Assembly (NCBI GenBank): GCA_023333565.1
Contig: JAJKFH010001480.1
Span: 558,001 to 622,000 of the forward strand
Reading direction: 5' to 3'
DNA from: Puffinus mauretanicus
Lineage: Eukaryota; Chordata; Aves; Procellariiformes; Procellariidae
Length of the DNA stretch: 64,000 bases
The stretch's first letter is position 1. Each line of letters begins with the position of its first letter. The notes under the pieces are model-generated. The model saw only the letters and a program-made list of their open reading frames with translations. It did no database searches and was not told the DNA's origin. Below are positions 14,801 to 29,800 of this stretch, one piece after another. Both the position numbers and the translations under genes were made by a program.

Positions 14801-17800
14801 AAAAAGCTTTAAGCATCCTTGAATTAATTCCATCAATGAAGTAGTTATATTTACTGATAACAGCTCCTTTTACTTCAACTGTAAGAAAACACAGCTATTT
14901 CCATTCAATAGTTAAACATTTTAAAGACAGTCTTTTTAAAAAAACTGCACCCTGATGATCCACAGCACACAATCTCCATGCATACAACAAATCAGAAAAT
15001 TATCAAACGTAAAATTTGTGAGGGTAAACAGATTTGTAGATCTAATTGTTGCATAATGGTATGGGGGTGAAATACTAGAAAAGATTTAAGATTTTAAAAA
15101 TCATTATCTTTGGACCATTATTCTTTGGATCATAATAAACAATTATTAATTCACTTAAATATTAATCTAGCATCATATATCTAAATGTTTTTATTTAATT
15201 GAGCACATTTCTGATATCTTCATAATCAGTATTTTATGTTTAAAGATTGAAGGAAAAAGAAGAGAAAAAAAGAATAAACAAATTAAAAAAGAAGAAAAAG
15301 TGAAAAAGATAAGTAAACTATATGCAACATAACCAAAAAAAAATCAGAGTATATAGAAAAAAAAAAGATAAAAGACATCTTTGAACAAACAGAAATGTGC
15401 CTTAAAAAAGGGCAGGGGCAATAAATGACCACCCACAAAGATAACCAGAAAAGTTTAATACAATTTAATTAAATTACTACCGCCTCAGTGCATTCTAGTA
15501 TGTGTTTTATTTTAGTCCAGCATCCACTAAATAATGTGAGTAATAATATAATAATAACAATAATCGTCATTTTTACAATGACAGTATCATTTTAAACTAC
15601 ATGGAAGACTCTGTCAGCATTTCCATTAAAGTATGCTGTCAGAGACTTGTAATTTGGCCATAAACTTTTGCTCTGCAAAATTGGCATATAGGACTTCAGC
15701 TAGGTACAGATTACTTCTCCCAGATTTACAGAACTATTCAGCTAATTTAAAAATCAGGTTTTTTAACATTAAGATTTACTGTCTATATGCAGTAATCGTA
15801 CTGTCACCACAGAACATAAAGACCATAACTGGTAAACTATAGACAGTGATATGATGATTCCTTATTATCGCTGTATTCATATAGATTCTGAAGTTATAAG
15901 GCACGTGGTTAAAAGTCCTAAGAGGGAGAGAAGACGAACCTTACATGTATAACTACTCAGAGCTGAAAAAAAAAAGTAGGAGCGAAAGGTAGTTTAGTCT
16001 CTCCACCAACTCAGCATTTTGCTTCTGCACTGCAAAATGTAAACATGTCACCTAGTGTCAGATGTCAAGTAATATTGCACCCCTGCTCACTAGGAACTGA
16101 GCTTGGCTTGCTAATCCATTTCACGTGGTTCACTACATAGTGTTAATACACTGAAGTTTCTTGTTATTTATGCGAGTTTGAGCTACATTTGAAATAATAA
16201 CATAAGTAAAAAATCCTTTCCATCTTATTGCAACCTTAAAGCTTACAGGTTTTTTTTCTTCTTTAACAGATTATCTGCAGACATTTTTCTTCCTTACAAT
16301 TATTACGCTTTCTTTTTTAAAACTTCAGGAAAAATAGAAAAGATTGGAGAGCATTACATCCTTACTTAGATGCTGTCACTGTACATAAACTAATTGCATT
16401 AAATTAACAAAACACAATCAAAAAATCCCTTTAGCAAAAAGCAACAGCATTAGCTTTTCATTTTACTTTACATTTCAAAGTATATTTTTAAAAACTTCAA
16501 ACCTTCACAGCTGAGTAGTAAAAAAAAATTATTTTGGATACCTACTTTAATAATAGATGGCATTTTGGAGTTGAGGTTATCATAAGTAAAATGCAGGCGA
16601 GTCCTGAAGGAACATTTGTACAGCAGAGGTTCCTGGTAAAATTCAATTTTACCACTAGCATTTCTCTTATCAAGACATACTGTGCAGTCAGAAAAGTTGA
16701 TCATCTTTCTCAGTACCAAATCGGTGGCTTTTAAAAGAAGTATATAGGTTAAAAAAAAATATATTGCATAAGAAAAATAAGTTATGCATACATGTTGTTA
16801 TCTAGAAGAAAACAATACAAGATAGTTGTGTGCTCTTTATTTAAATCATCAGCAAAGTACTTGCTAATGTGAGTAAAGAGAATAATTTAACATATCACAG
16901 ACTTTTTCAACTGAATACTTAAAAAGTGAGGACAAATTAGTTACATCCAATTCAAATTTCATTCCTTCAGTACCTTAGATCTGCTTATAAAATAAGAGTA
17001 CTGCTTCACGTGCAAGCATAAAACCAATAAATATTATTCTCGTTATTCTCCCAGAAAGAATCTTCCATATTTTTCCCCAACGTTTTCTTCTGAATCTTCC
17101 AAAGCAAATAAGAGCTATTATAGTGATAATAACATGAAACATATTTTGTAATTTGGTTGTATTAGTTTGTAATAATTTTAGCCCGGACAAAGAAATGGGT
17201 CCAGTGGTCAGGAAACCATTAATTAAATTCCCCATTCTACCAGAGATCATCTGTGTGATCTTAAAATACTCTTACTGTGCCCAAATTCCACCTTTACCAA
17301 ATGTCAGTAAGAAGGTGAACAGGTGAACGTTGGTAATTCAAAGACTGAGGCATTCAGGTACTGAAGACCAAGATAAAAATCAAAAAGTTTCAGGAAAAAA
17401 AAAAAGCTCCAAATGTGAAGCGAAACGAAGCACGTCTTGCAATTGGTATGCCATGCTCACTACAGTGCAGCAGGTTTTACTACCTCTCTAGCCAGCCTGT
17501 TTAGAGACTTTTTAGATCATCACAAACGATTGCATCGGAATGCCTTAAGATGCTACTGCTCATTCACAAAAATAGATTGCCTAAGCACTCACTGACAGCA
17601 GCAAGCACAAAATGAAATGCAATCACAGAAGGATGGCAAGTATGAGCAGAGAAGACTACAAAACATGTTATATAATTATCTGTGATCATACAAGTATGCG
17701 TTAAGACTCAATCTGTATTATTATAATTGGCTCTTCAAAATGAAGGACAAGGAAAAAACTGGTAAGAAACGAAAACAGGCAGAAAGCATCTTACTTCTGA

Positions 17801-20800
17801 CACAAAGAGCCATTATTATTAGACATGCAAATTTCTACATGAATTTAAGAGTGCCTCCACTGTGCTAACTAAAACCAAAAAATGTCTACTCACCAGAAAT
17901 GTCCATAAATGCTCGATCCCAAAACTCATCCACTGTATAACATTCTGCAGAAGTGATATTGACTGAGAGAACAATATCATCTTCCACATATTTTAATATG
18001 AGATTGTTGATCACAATGTTGACATTGTTTACAACACGCCTAATCAAACTCTGAACATAACCTATAAAATAAAACAAATTCTTAGGAGTTATAAGGAAGA
18101 CATGATGCCAAATTCATTAATTACTAAAGTCATTATTTCCAACTTGTATTCTTTTTTAAAATCAAAATTAAAACAAACCAAGTATCATTGTCCTTTATTT
18201 ATCAAAAAAATCACAGGACTTAAAACTCTTTAACATTCAGTGCAGTTAAGTCAATGGGCATCCTGGAAATGCAATGAACTATAGAAAAAAAAACTGTAAG
18301 TACTAGGAATATAATACAGCATAGGAGATTAATTTTTGGTAGCAAGAATCAACTTTCAAACTAATTAAGAAAACAGAAGACTCTGGATTATTGTAGACAA
18401 AGAATTTTAATGACAGTGACTTTTTTACTTGAAAGATATTTAGAAAGAGGTTGGAAAAGTGAACACCAGTTGCTAAGTTACTTTTCAAGTATGCATATAT
18501 TACGCTTATTTGCACCCTCACCCAGATTTTTAAAAGTTAACTAAACGTTAATATGCCTACTACTTCTTTTTGTTATAAAAGCTAACCTATCCACATCATG
18601 CTCGGTAAGACCCCTGTGAGGTAGAACAAAATCAGTTTCTGTCAACAACCCAAATAGTAAGCACCTGCACTGAAGCCTGTTGGGAAGAAATCCATTTACA
18701 TTTTTTCAGACATAATGTGATTGGAAAAATGATCTCATCTGTGAATTCCCAGTATGTAGTAAACACTCATATTTTACCAATATGGTAAAGAAATTAAATA
18801 CTACCCATATTCATGTCTTTTATGTATACTGAATGTAACTATGGAGCTAACTCATTTGTGCTGGAAAAAAAACAAGCCTTAAAATTTCTATGTTTTAAAA
18901 TTTATAACATTACTCACATTCTATCTGAAAATACATGTAATACATGCTATAGAGGTCTAGCTTGGTAACTACGTTGAAAAAAAGCCGGTTAATGATACAG
19001 GTTTAAATCCACAGTCTTCAGGAGTAGTTTTCTGAAACTTACATTAAATAAGACTGATTTATATCAACAATTTTAATTCAACTAAAACTTAAAATGAACA
19101 TCAAAACATTGTGAGATCAGTACGAGCAGACTCAGATTGCTACTTCCATTCTACTCATCTTTTTCTAGCTATTCATCGTTTTCACACTCAAATATTACTT
19201 TTCACCTTAGATTATATGGAACGTTTTACCATTACACAAGTGATTTTCTTGAGTTCCACAACTGCAAATTTACACAGTTGACATAAGACATTTTTCCTTT
19301 TTCATCATTCAAAGCTGCCAACCACCTCTTTTATTAAATGCAAAACATGCTTTCAGCTACCATTAGCAGAATATTTTGATTCTGATCGGGTACATTTCTA
19401 TGTTTTAAAAGCATTTCATTATTAAAATCTTAACTGTAAAACACATATCACACTTCTTATCATAACTCAGCTTGCTTCATTTTATACTATTCTTGAGCAT
19501 ACATCACCCTTTGAGCAAAGCTAGTTCCAGCAGGACAGAAATAGCATTTCAACATCTCCTGCCATCTCAATAGGTTTGTAATTGTATTAAAACAAAATCT
19601 GGAAAATGTTTTAGACCATTGTCTACAGAAACAGGAAATCCAGAAATTCAGTGAAAGTCAAAATTTTGACAGCTTAGTACTGTCAGATTTCTAACATAGT
19701 CTGAAATTACCTTTTTAGGATATCAATCTAAAAATCTACTGAAAAATATGTGGAATAACTTGTTTTTAGGAATTTTCTCACTGACTTCTTAAAATGGTAA
19801 CATATTTTTAGGTTATATGAATTCAGAAATCCAGATGTATTATTTCAATAATTAAGAGGCATAAGAGACCCATATTCATCACTAGAGTGGTGTAAACTGA
19901 CCTGTATATAAACAGAAGCCAGCACAAAGCATTTAGTTGCTATTCTTAAGTTCAGCATAGAAATATTTTGCAGACTATATAACTAGCAACTATAAGATCC
20001 TAACCAGTAATTTAATTATGATTTTAAAGCAAGCTATTAATTTCGTTGAAGTGAAGCTGTCCCTCCACAGGTCCAAAGTTTTTTCAATATTTTGCTTTCA
20101 AGGGTCTTTCAAAGTCAATCTAATTTACATTTTCCTGCTGTGAACGACAAAAACATTACAAATCCAGCATCATAGCAACAAAAAAAAAAAAAAAAGCCAG
20201 TTCTACTGATAGTTTCCAGCAGTATTCAGGAAAAGAGCAACAACACTTTCATCTGTGTGTGTCTTTTTGCCTGAATGCATAAAAAGAAGGAGCAGAATTA
20301 TATCTTCCAAATGAAACAGGGGTCCCAGATCTGATAAAAAACTTTGTTTCACATTTCTGTGAAGACGTTTCCGAACTAGTGGTGCAGTATGTTGTTAAAA
20401 GTACCATACAGGTACCAGGTTTCTAATTAAGTTTAGATTCAAATATACTAGAATCAGATTCTCATGAGTGAGGATCAGTCTTTCAAGAAAATCAATTTAA
20501 ATTGTAATTCTTACTATTCAAAACAAAGTAATAAAAACATCAGCCAGTTCATGTATAATACAGTTTTTAAAAAAAAAAAAAGGTTTTGTTTTAAATACAA
20601 GTGGGAGAAAACAGGTGGGAGTTGCTTCTTATTCCTGCAATTTTTAAATATAACACTGTGACCATCTTTGCCACTAAAATTCAGGTATTCTATGATAAAG
20701 TGACTAAAAATACTAGAATATCTGTAGGGCTAAATTCTCTCCTGAGGTACAACACAAAATCCAGATGTATGCTTTTTTCAAATTCTCCAGAACTCAGCAG

Positions 20801-23800
20801 GCTACACTGTGCAGGAAGAACTATGAAAGCAGTTTCAGATCCAACCCTCCAAAATATTGTAGCACTATAGTCCACAGAGTGGTCTATTGATTCAACAGAA
20901 CTGATATCATCCAACTGGTCACATCTAAACATCTTAGCAATGCTATATTGTTACCAAAGCTACATTTTTAGCTAAGCTCTGCCTAGCTCCATCTCCGAGA
21001 ACACTGCAGAGCTAAAGGACAAATAAATCTTTCAACAAATTACAACAGTAGTATGGTACCTATATCCTCCAAAGACTAAAACAAATATCAGCAGATGACT
21101 CAACATCTTACTAAAATCCAGGCTGTGCAAATTAAAGCTTAGCAAAGCCATATCCTGTACCACAGAGAATAAAATCCTCCTATAAGGAGGCCTCTACTCC
21201 TCGTGGAGGCTGTTTACCACATAGGACCTCTATATTAAACAGTTTATGCATCAAAAACCAAAACCAAGACCAACTGTATTTAGAGAACTTCACCACATGG
21301 AAAGTAACTTACAGTCCATTCAATAAGGTAAGATTTCACTAATGCTCTCTGAATCATTAGACTTCACTACCAACATACTCTACGCAGTTGAAGAAGGAAT
21401 GTGATGACAATGAAGGAGGTGATAGTGCCCTACAGCTTCACAGAAGCACAAAGTACATCTACAGAATCTATCAAATAGTAACATAAGAAGGCACCAGATC
21501 TGATAATTTGCTACAGTACTGCAAATACAGTATGTGCAATTCGTATGAGCACACTAATCATTAAGAACTAAAATGTATTCATAAAAGACGACACGCAAAC
21601 CAATTTTCAATGCGCATGTTGCATCTGGATCTGTGGAAACACATCTTTCGGAATGTTTTAACTTCATCAGATGTCAACATTACAATAAACAGACCTCCAG
21701 CCTTTCATTAAGACTATATCTTTCTGGGAGGTCCACAGATAACACTGACAGAAACAAACTTGAGGAACCAAAATCCTAAAACTGTCATGATGGCAATACA
21801 ATCATCCAATTCTTTGGCATCCAATTCTTTAACTCCTGTTGTTCACAGGTGGGACCCAAAGAACCAAATGCCAAGGAACTGCCAGAGCTGAAGCGCTGTC
21901 CATGGTAAGACACAATGAATGCCAAGAGTCCTGCAGTTCCAAGCCACCGGAGTTTATTGGATCTCAGAGCTTTAAAAGAGCCTCCAGAACTGGTTCAAGT
22001 ACCCATTCCAAAGCAAGATGATACTCTGTAGTAAATAATATTCCACACACTAAATTTCAATGTTCTCTTTTGATTCGAGGCAAGTATAAACTTTCTGTTA
22101 ACAAAAGACAGCAAAAAAAGCCTAACACAAAACTGTCATGTCTTTAACATCTAGAATTACATGCCCCAAGAAAGCAAATTGCAATTCATTCCAGTACTCT
22201 CCAATTTCATTTTTCTGCACAAAACAACACCTCATACTCCAAATTTCTGTGCAAACTCAGAGGCAACAGTAATCAGATATATAGTTCCTTAGGCATTTTT
22301 ATATCATATAAATATTTCCAAGTTCAACTGAGCTGAATACCATGTCGGGAGAAAAGAAAAAAGTGGTGAACATCTCTACCAGTAGATAGAGGACTCAATA
22401 TATAACACCTCTCAGAATTATTACTTTCGTAAAGAGAAAACCTTACCTTAAAAACTATTATAAGAATCTGAAAACAAAATGTCTGAAAACATACAAGAAA
22501 AGAACTTAATGTGAACCACTGAGGAGTTAATGAGCAGTAGAAAACAGTGATCTGAAACAGGAGAAACAGAGCAGCAGAGGATAAAATCTAACACACTACC
22601 CCTACAGGATGTTTCTCACACTAATCTATCTTGGACTATGAATGAGTTCTGTAAATTTAAGGATTCAACAAAATGGAAGGAAAAGATATAAGGATTAACT
22701 ATGTTTTATTGCAATTTGGTTCTGTCGTGGTTTAACCCCAGCCAGCAAAAATAAATGCCACGCAGCCGCTCGATCACCCCCCCTCCCCGGTGGGATGGGG
22801 GAGAGAATCAGGAGGGCACAAGTAGGAAAGCTCCCGGGTTGAGATAAAAACAGTTTAATAATTGAAATAAAACAAAGTAGAACAGTAATAATAACAATGA
22901 GAACAACAACAATAACAGAATACACAAAACAGGCAATGCAGACACAACCTCACCGACCCGACCCTTGAATGGGGGGCCAAGCCCCACCACACACCTGGTT
23001 TTTATACTGAGCATGATGTCACATGGTATAGAATACCCCATTGGCCAGCTGGGTCCACCACCCCGGCTGTGCTCCCCCCTCCCGGTGCAAGCATCACCCA
23101 GCAACAGCCAAAGCATCAATGGGCCATCAACGCTCGTTTCACACCAAACCCAAAACACAGCACGCCCCCCAAGCTACTGGGAAGAAAGTTAACCCTGTCC
23201 CAGCTGGAACCAGGACAGGTTCTATTTTATAATGCTCAAGTATTTCACTTACCTTTACATGATTTGTAGGTGGAAAGAGATATAATAGTCTAACTTAGAC
23301 ATTGTGGCCACCTGAATGAAGTTTAGGTATTTTCTATCACTCAAATACAATCCAGCTTCTGAAATTATGGATTACCTGGAGGTAAATCAGGGTCAGGAGA
23401 AGCAGATTGCTGAACTCGTCGTGGTTTTACTGCTGATTTCATGCTTTCCGTGGTACTGCGGTTTGTTGAACTGGAACCACAACTTTCGTGGTCTTCCTGC
23501 TAGAGGAAAAGAAAGCAACTGAGTCAACCAAACAAAAAGAAAATAAATGTAAGGAGAATGACGTGGTAAAGATTTGGTAAATTAAATTTCTGTTACAGTT
23601 TTTCCACCAATTCAAACCTGTACATGCATCTAACTACAGAAATTATTACAGAACTAGCTGGATAACATAAAAATTATTTGCAATTAATACTTTCACTAAC
23701 TTTTATTGAAAAAAACCTCAGTCATTTAATTACTAATTTCAGTTGAACACATTTCATTTAGCTGCATTTCTACTGAAACATTCCTTCAAACAGAGACAGA

Positions 23801-26800
23801 GCCCTGCAGACTACCAAAACAAATATGAGAAACTACCGAATTTTATGAGCTTACATGCCTACTCATGAAACCACCTCAGACGGTTCCAAGATGTCAGAGT
23901 CATGTCCTTCCTAATACAGCTAATTGAAGCTGATTCACAAAGCAAAATATTTTTGCAGACTTCTAAAATAGTAAAACATGGCCCCAGAAAAGATAAATGA
24001 ACTGAGGGCACCTGCTCATCTTGAGCTTCTATATAGCTTATTCACCTTAAGGAATTCAGAAGCAGGAAACATGGCTCATAATTAGAGAATATGATATAAG
24101 CCTTACAAGATGAAATTTGCAGACACAAGAAAATCTTAATTACCTGAATTTAGGATTTTAAATACCCCACTAATATTCCCATTACACTCCAGAATGACAG
24201 TTTAACTACAAGACTGAAGTGCAAGAAAGCCAAGAAAAGTAATGCAAATTTCTTGTAAGTGTATTAGAGGAGCAGGTCAGAGAGGAAGCAAATTCTTACA
24301 ACTTTTGACCCAAGCCAAATTATCTCTTCGTTAGAGAGCAAAAAAGAGCGAAATGCTCTCTGGGTCATGGCACTACTAGGATCACACAACATGTTCCCAA
24401 AAAGCAGGGTTCAGGGAACAAATGTCAAGTACTGCAGTATGAAGCTATAATATTCTTAAGTTCTCTAACCACCACAAAGCAAACTGCTTAAACTGTGCTG
24501 GGTTTTTGTACAGGATAGATCATGTGTTTCCCTGCATGCTGCCTGGTATTTTTAATAATCTCAGAGAAATTACAAAATGGAATCTTTACATTACTTGCTT
24601 CCTAATGTTTTTTTTGCATAAAAAAAAGAAAAATTAAGTTACATGTAATGATACATTTTAAATAGAGGTCTACAACTTCAAAAACAACTGAAGAGAGAGT
24701 TTCTTTTCTTCCGCTCCATATTTAGAAAAACAGAACACAGAGGGAAATCCTCTGATAAAGTGGTAATATCATTTCACTAAGAAAAAAAGATGATAAGCAA
24801 TATAATCTTAGCCGGGGGGGGGGCAAAATAAATAGAAGGTGGAACTTATTTGCAGAAATTGCAAAAGACAGACCCATTCATACATCAGAAGGGTAGAAGA
24901 TAGCTTCTAAAAGAAGGATGAGTTACCAAAAAGGATTTGAGATTTTCCAGTCATAAATATAGTATTGAAACAAGCTGTTTGTTGTTCTTTAATTTATGGT
25001 TATTTGGCCATTTCAGTCAGGACTTTCCCATTCCAGTGCATGAAAAAATGAAATGGGTGTTTAGCATCAACTCTGTTTGGAGGGCATTTGTTTGCTTTCT
25101 TATCTCTAACAACCTTCTGATGCTTTTCATCAAGGAATGTGAGTCTCCTGAAGTCTCTCAGAACTTCTAACTATGGTGCAATTTCATTAGAAAACCACCA
25201 CTCTCTCCATGACATACCTAAGCAATAATGACAGCTTGAAGCTCTTGCTTTATCTTTAAACCTGGGGTGACAGAAGCCTCTTGATCAACATGTATATTTT
25301 GTAATCAGCAAAGCTCACCTCTCCTTCACATCTCCAGCTTACTGAGAAAAAGTAGATCATAGACTTTGAAGCTAAAATTTTTGAAATAACTTTTAACCAT
25401 ACCCTCTTTCTTGGAAACTAGTTCATATATAGCACGAAAATATTTTTTCAGATGAATCACCATACTGCTATTTATGTTTTGAACTTGCAAAAAAACCCGA
25501 GATGTCAGAGGGACCAAACAGCTCAATTAGCACATTTCCTTCTTTCCTGAGCTCACTTATGGATTGTACAGAATGCTGTGGTGCGACTATTTAATGATTT
25601 GATCTGATAGGATCACATTACGCTTGCCTTTTATATTTATGTTGGCTATGAGAAAAAAGAAAGGGGGGCCAGAGGCATAGGGAAGGCATTCTATTTTTGA
25701 AGTGTTAACTGTATCAAGCCTGACTACATTCAAGTCTAACTTTTCTATCTGTGTACTGACATGACCATGTTTGATGAGTCTTCTCATAACTTCATGCAAA
25801 ATCTATGCAATGTTTTATTCCTATACAGTATTACTAACACTTAAAGATGAAATAAGAGTGGTTTAAGCTTTTACCACTTTCAGAGAGTTAGGAATACAGA
25901 CTAGTACACTGGGTTTTGGGGGGGGTTGGTTTGTTTGTTTTAAAGAAAGGGGAGGAGAACCCTTAGATTGCATTAATTTTGAAAGAAAGTCTCAAATCTT
26001 ACCCTATAAATAAATTCAATACAATAAGCTTTTTGTATTTCCCTGAGCTACAAGTCTGTTGTGATGGAAAATGGTTGCAACCACTTAGAGCAAGTTGGAT
26101 CTAAATGTAATCAAAACAAAAATGTGCATGTTCCAAGATGGTGTCAAAATGCAACACATAAAAATTTATCTCCGAAATATACCTATGTGACTTAATCCAC
26201 ATGAAGTAACAGAGTATATCTACATTTAAGAAGAATTCAACCTGACCAAACATTTGAAAAAAGTTTTTTTAACCTGGGATAACATCCATTCATTTCCTTA
26301 CATTACACAACTATCAAAAAGGTTTTAGAGCTGCATGGGGTTTTTTTGAGCGTGAACACACACCATTTTTCACAACAGCTACTGATACTTTGTAAAGTAA
26401 ATGTTGTATTCTTTAATTACTAGAAGATGATAACAGTGGCCATGACCTTATAGTAACTACATTCCTATGTAGACGTATATCCAAAAGCTTTCTGTATGTG
26501 CACGCTTCTGCTCAATGTTAACTTTAAGAGCACACTATTAATTTCTCAAACATGTGGCTGTCTCATAAGCCCAGAAGTAAAACATGTTCATTAAAGAGAT
26601 GGGAAAAAGTTCCAAGCAAACTGCCAAAACTAGCATAATTATGAAACTATTTAACACTGGAACCAACTAGAGTCACACACTGTATCTAGATCACAGTGAT
26701 GTCACCAGAAACACCCGGCCAAAAGGCACTAAAACTACTGCGCTCCCATAAATCCACCTCACACCAGATGACAAACATTTTAAAGTTAAAGTCAGAATTA

Positions 26801-29800
26801 TACTGGGGGTGGGAAGCGAGTTACATTCTAAAAGTGCTAATAACTATAGTTATAATATGAGATTTGATAAATGCGCATTCATTTTAGCATTAACGAGAGT
26901 GATTCCAAACAACAGTCACAACAGCGGAAAACTAAAAATACTCATGATGTATCTAGAGAGATGATTTTTAAAGAAAATAATACTTATTTACAAAAATATC
27001 TTTTCCCACTAGCTTGTATCATAAGTAAAGCCTAGAAAACTTGAGGTCCTGCTTATGGGAGTTGTCATACAAACGTACCTTGAATCAGGACAAATAGAAG
27101 TTTGCACATCCAGGCTCCTTTTTCCCTTTTGGCAAATGTGTCAAAACAGGTATTCGGCTGAAATATTTTTATGGAGCACCATGGCTACATCTAAAACTAT
27201 GCAAGTCATAAGTAACATGCTAAAGACACCCAGGCTAGTAAATTTACATGCACATTCCTCAGTCAATTTTCTACTGCAATATAAAACAGTTATTGCAAGG
27301 TTTAAAGCGAATTACAATTGGCAACACCTGAACACATACTAGATGAGATTTATTATGATCTTTCCTAACAAGTGGAGTTTATTATCTTTGTTCATTATTC
27401 TGTTCTCCAAATTTAAAATACATAGTTCTTTTTCTCTTTAAAAAGACACTTTCTCATTTTAAAAATACATAAATCCTATTTCATGTGCAAGACCTCCAAA
27501 ATGCCTCATAAGCATGCTTAATGGGAAAAAAAATGTTTTCTCTTGGGGAATCACTTAGCTATTTTTGCAAATACTGTCCCTCTGCTTTCATCAAATCAAG
27601 TTAAGATAAAGAAAACTGAGTTCTTTAAAAAAAAAAAAAACACACCACACAGGAAAATGTGTAAAAGCAATGACCACTATGAATTAAAATTTTAAAACCC
27701 AAACTGATCGTAAGTACCTACTGCACAAACTTGCAGAGTTATCCATCGCCATTTTCTCTCTTCCTCTACAAAATTTTGCTTTTTCTGATCCTTTGCCATT
27801 TCTAAAACAATGAGCTTAATATCCTTTACAAGTCAGTAAGAGATACATATTTCTACTTCTGTAAAGCATATCTTAAATCGCAAGATGCAAAAACTGCAAG
27901 AGAGGAACTCATTTTCCACTACTGGACTGTGCTTTTATGGCTGAGTAGTTGGTTGCCTGTAGCAAGACTAAAAGTAATGTTCTGAATATATTCATTCTAG
28001 CAAGGCCTTTGACAGAGTCTCCTACTCAGACCTTATTCCCAAATTGGTGAGATATCACCTGGATAGTGGGAGGTAAGTTGGGTGAAAAAGTGGCTGGACC
28101 ACTGGGCTAAGAGGGTTGTGATCAGGGGTACAAAGTCCAACTGGTGGCTGGTTACTTGTGGCATCCTTCAGGGATCAGTACCAAGCCCATGGTGCTTAAG
28201 ATCCTTATTAAAGTCCTGGAAGATGGGATAGAGTGCACCCTCAGCAAGGCTGTGTGGATGGTACCAACCTAGGGGGAGGAGCCGATGCACTGGTGGGCAG
28301 GGCAGCTATTGATAGGGACCTTGAGAGGCTGAAGAAATGGGCTGCCAGGAACTCCATGAAGACCAGACACAAATGCTAAGTGGTGCACCTGGGATGGAGA
28401 TACTCTGTGTAACTGTACAGACTAAGAGCCAAATTGCTAGAAAGCAGCTTTGCAGAAAAGAATCCAAGGGTCCCAGTGGACAGCAAGTTGAACGTGAGTC
28501 AGCAGTGTGCCTTTGCTGCAAAGAAGGCCAACGGTTTGCTGGGCTGTATTAGCAAGGGTGAAGGCAGGGGCATGATTCTTCCCCTCTCTTTGGCCCATGT
28601 GAGACGTTGTGTGGAATACTGCACCCAGCCTAGGGCTCTCCAGTACAAGAAGGACATGGACATATGAGAACCAAGTCCAATGGAGGGCCACCATGGTGGT
28701 TAGAGGGCTGAAGCACATATGCTCTCCCTCAGAGGAGATCGAGACTACTGGGGTTGTTCGGCCTGGAGAAGGGAGATCCTACTGCTGTTTACAGCTACAT
28801 ACGGGGAGGGCAGAGAAGAGGGAGCCTGACTGTGTGTCCGTTGCCACTCATGCTCTCACAGTACACCTTCGACAAATCTGAAACACAGGCAATTCCAAGC
28901 AGGGCAAAAGCTTTTTCACCAGGAGGGTGATCAAGTATTGGAACAGGCTGCCCAGAGAGGTGAGGGAGTCTCGATCCCTGGAGCTATTCAACATTTGGCT
29001 GGCCAAGCACAGGAGCAACCTGCTCTAATTGGACTTGCTTTGGGCATGAAGTTGGACTAGATCATCTGCAGAAATCATCCCAAATTGCTCTATGATTCCT
29101 CTCCATGCAAAAATGTATAAATACAAGTTTTTAAAAATATTATCTTAAAAATACAAGTTTCATTAAAATGGTAAGGACTATGAAGATCTTGCTTTCAAAA
29201 AGATATCTGATTATGTTCCACTGCTATATAATTGTCAATATGCATTATATATATACACAAATAGACAAATTCATTCATATTACACTTCTGTCTAACCTTG
29301 CAACAACACTTCTGCTGGCTAGCACAGGTCAAGCATTACTTACAAACGAGTCAGCAACTTTAATACAGCCTCAATAATTACCTTGCACAATTACCGTGCA
29401 AAGAATATTTTACTAAGAGTTAACAACAAAGACAAACTGAAATACAGAAACAGAAAAATAATTTTATTATTTTTCTAATGAACAGCAAACCAGAAGCGTA
29501 ACAACACTGAAACAGAGCAAAATCAGTGACTTAACATGACATCCATAAATCTTTTGGAAAGTGTGAGTTAATAGTCTAATGCACACTAACTTTAAAATTA
29601 TATACACATTTATCTATTTAAAAATTACGACAGTATAAAACACTGAAAAGAAGATCTAGCCAAATCAGACTAGGTTACTATTTTGTAGAATAATTAAGGA
29701 GTTCTGTATTATGTATGGAAATTATATATAGCTTATACATATACACTTGTTGTACCTTCAAAAATCTATTCAGGACAGTCCATTTTCTTTCACTGTTACA

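Larger units (their letters stand above)
18062..23375 (-). other. VPS13B: VPS13B intron 4
   Basis: This 5.3 kb intron is mostly AT-rich unique sequence. A solo LTR occupies 22733-23217, close to the exon 4 end. There is a homopolymer of 16 A at 20180-20195. Remaining open frames are short and unlike known proteins. Confidence 0.85.

Noticed and set aside
22808..23158. A 116-codon minus-strand frame rich in leucine
   Set aside because: It lies wholly inside the solo LTR and reads the TAA/CAA-type low-complexity part as leucines and valines. It is not a retroviral gene.
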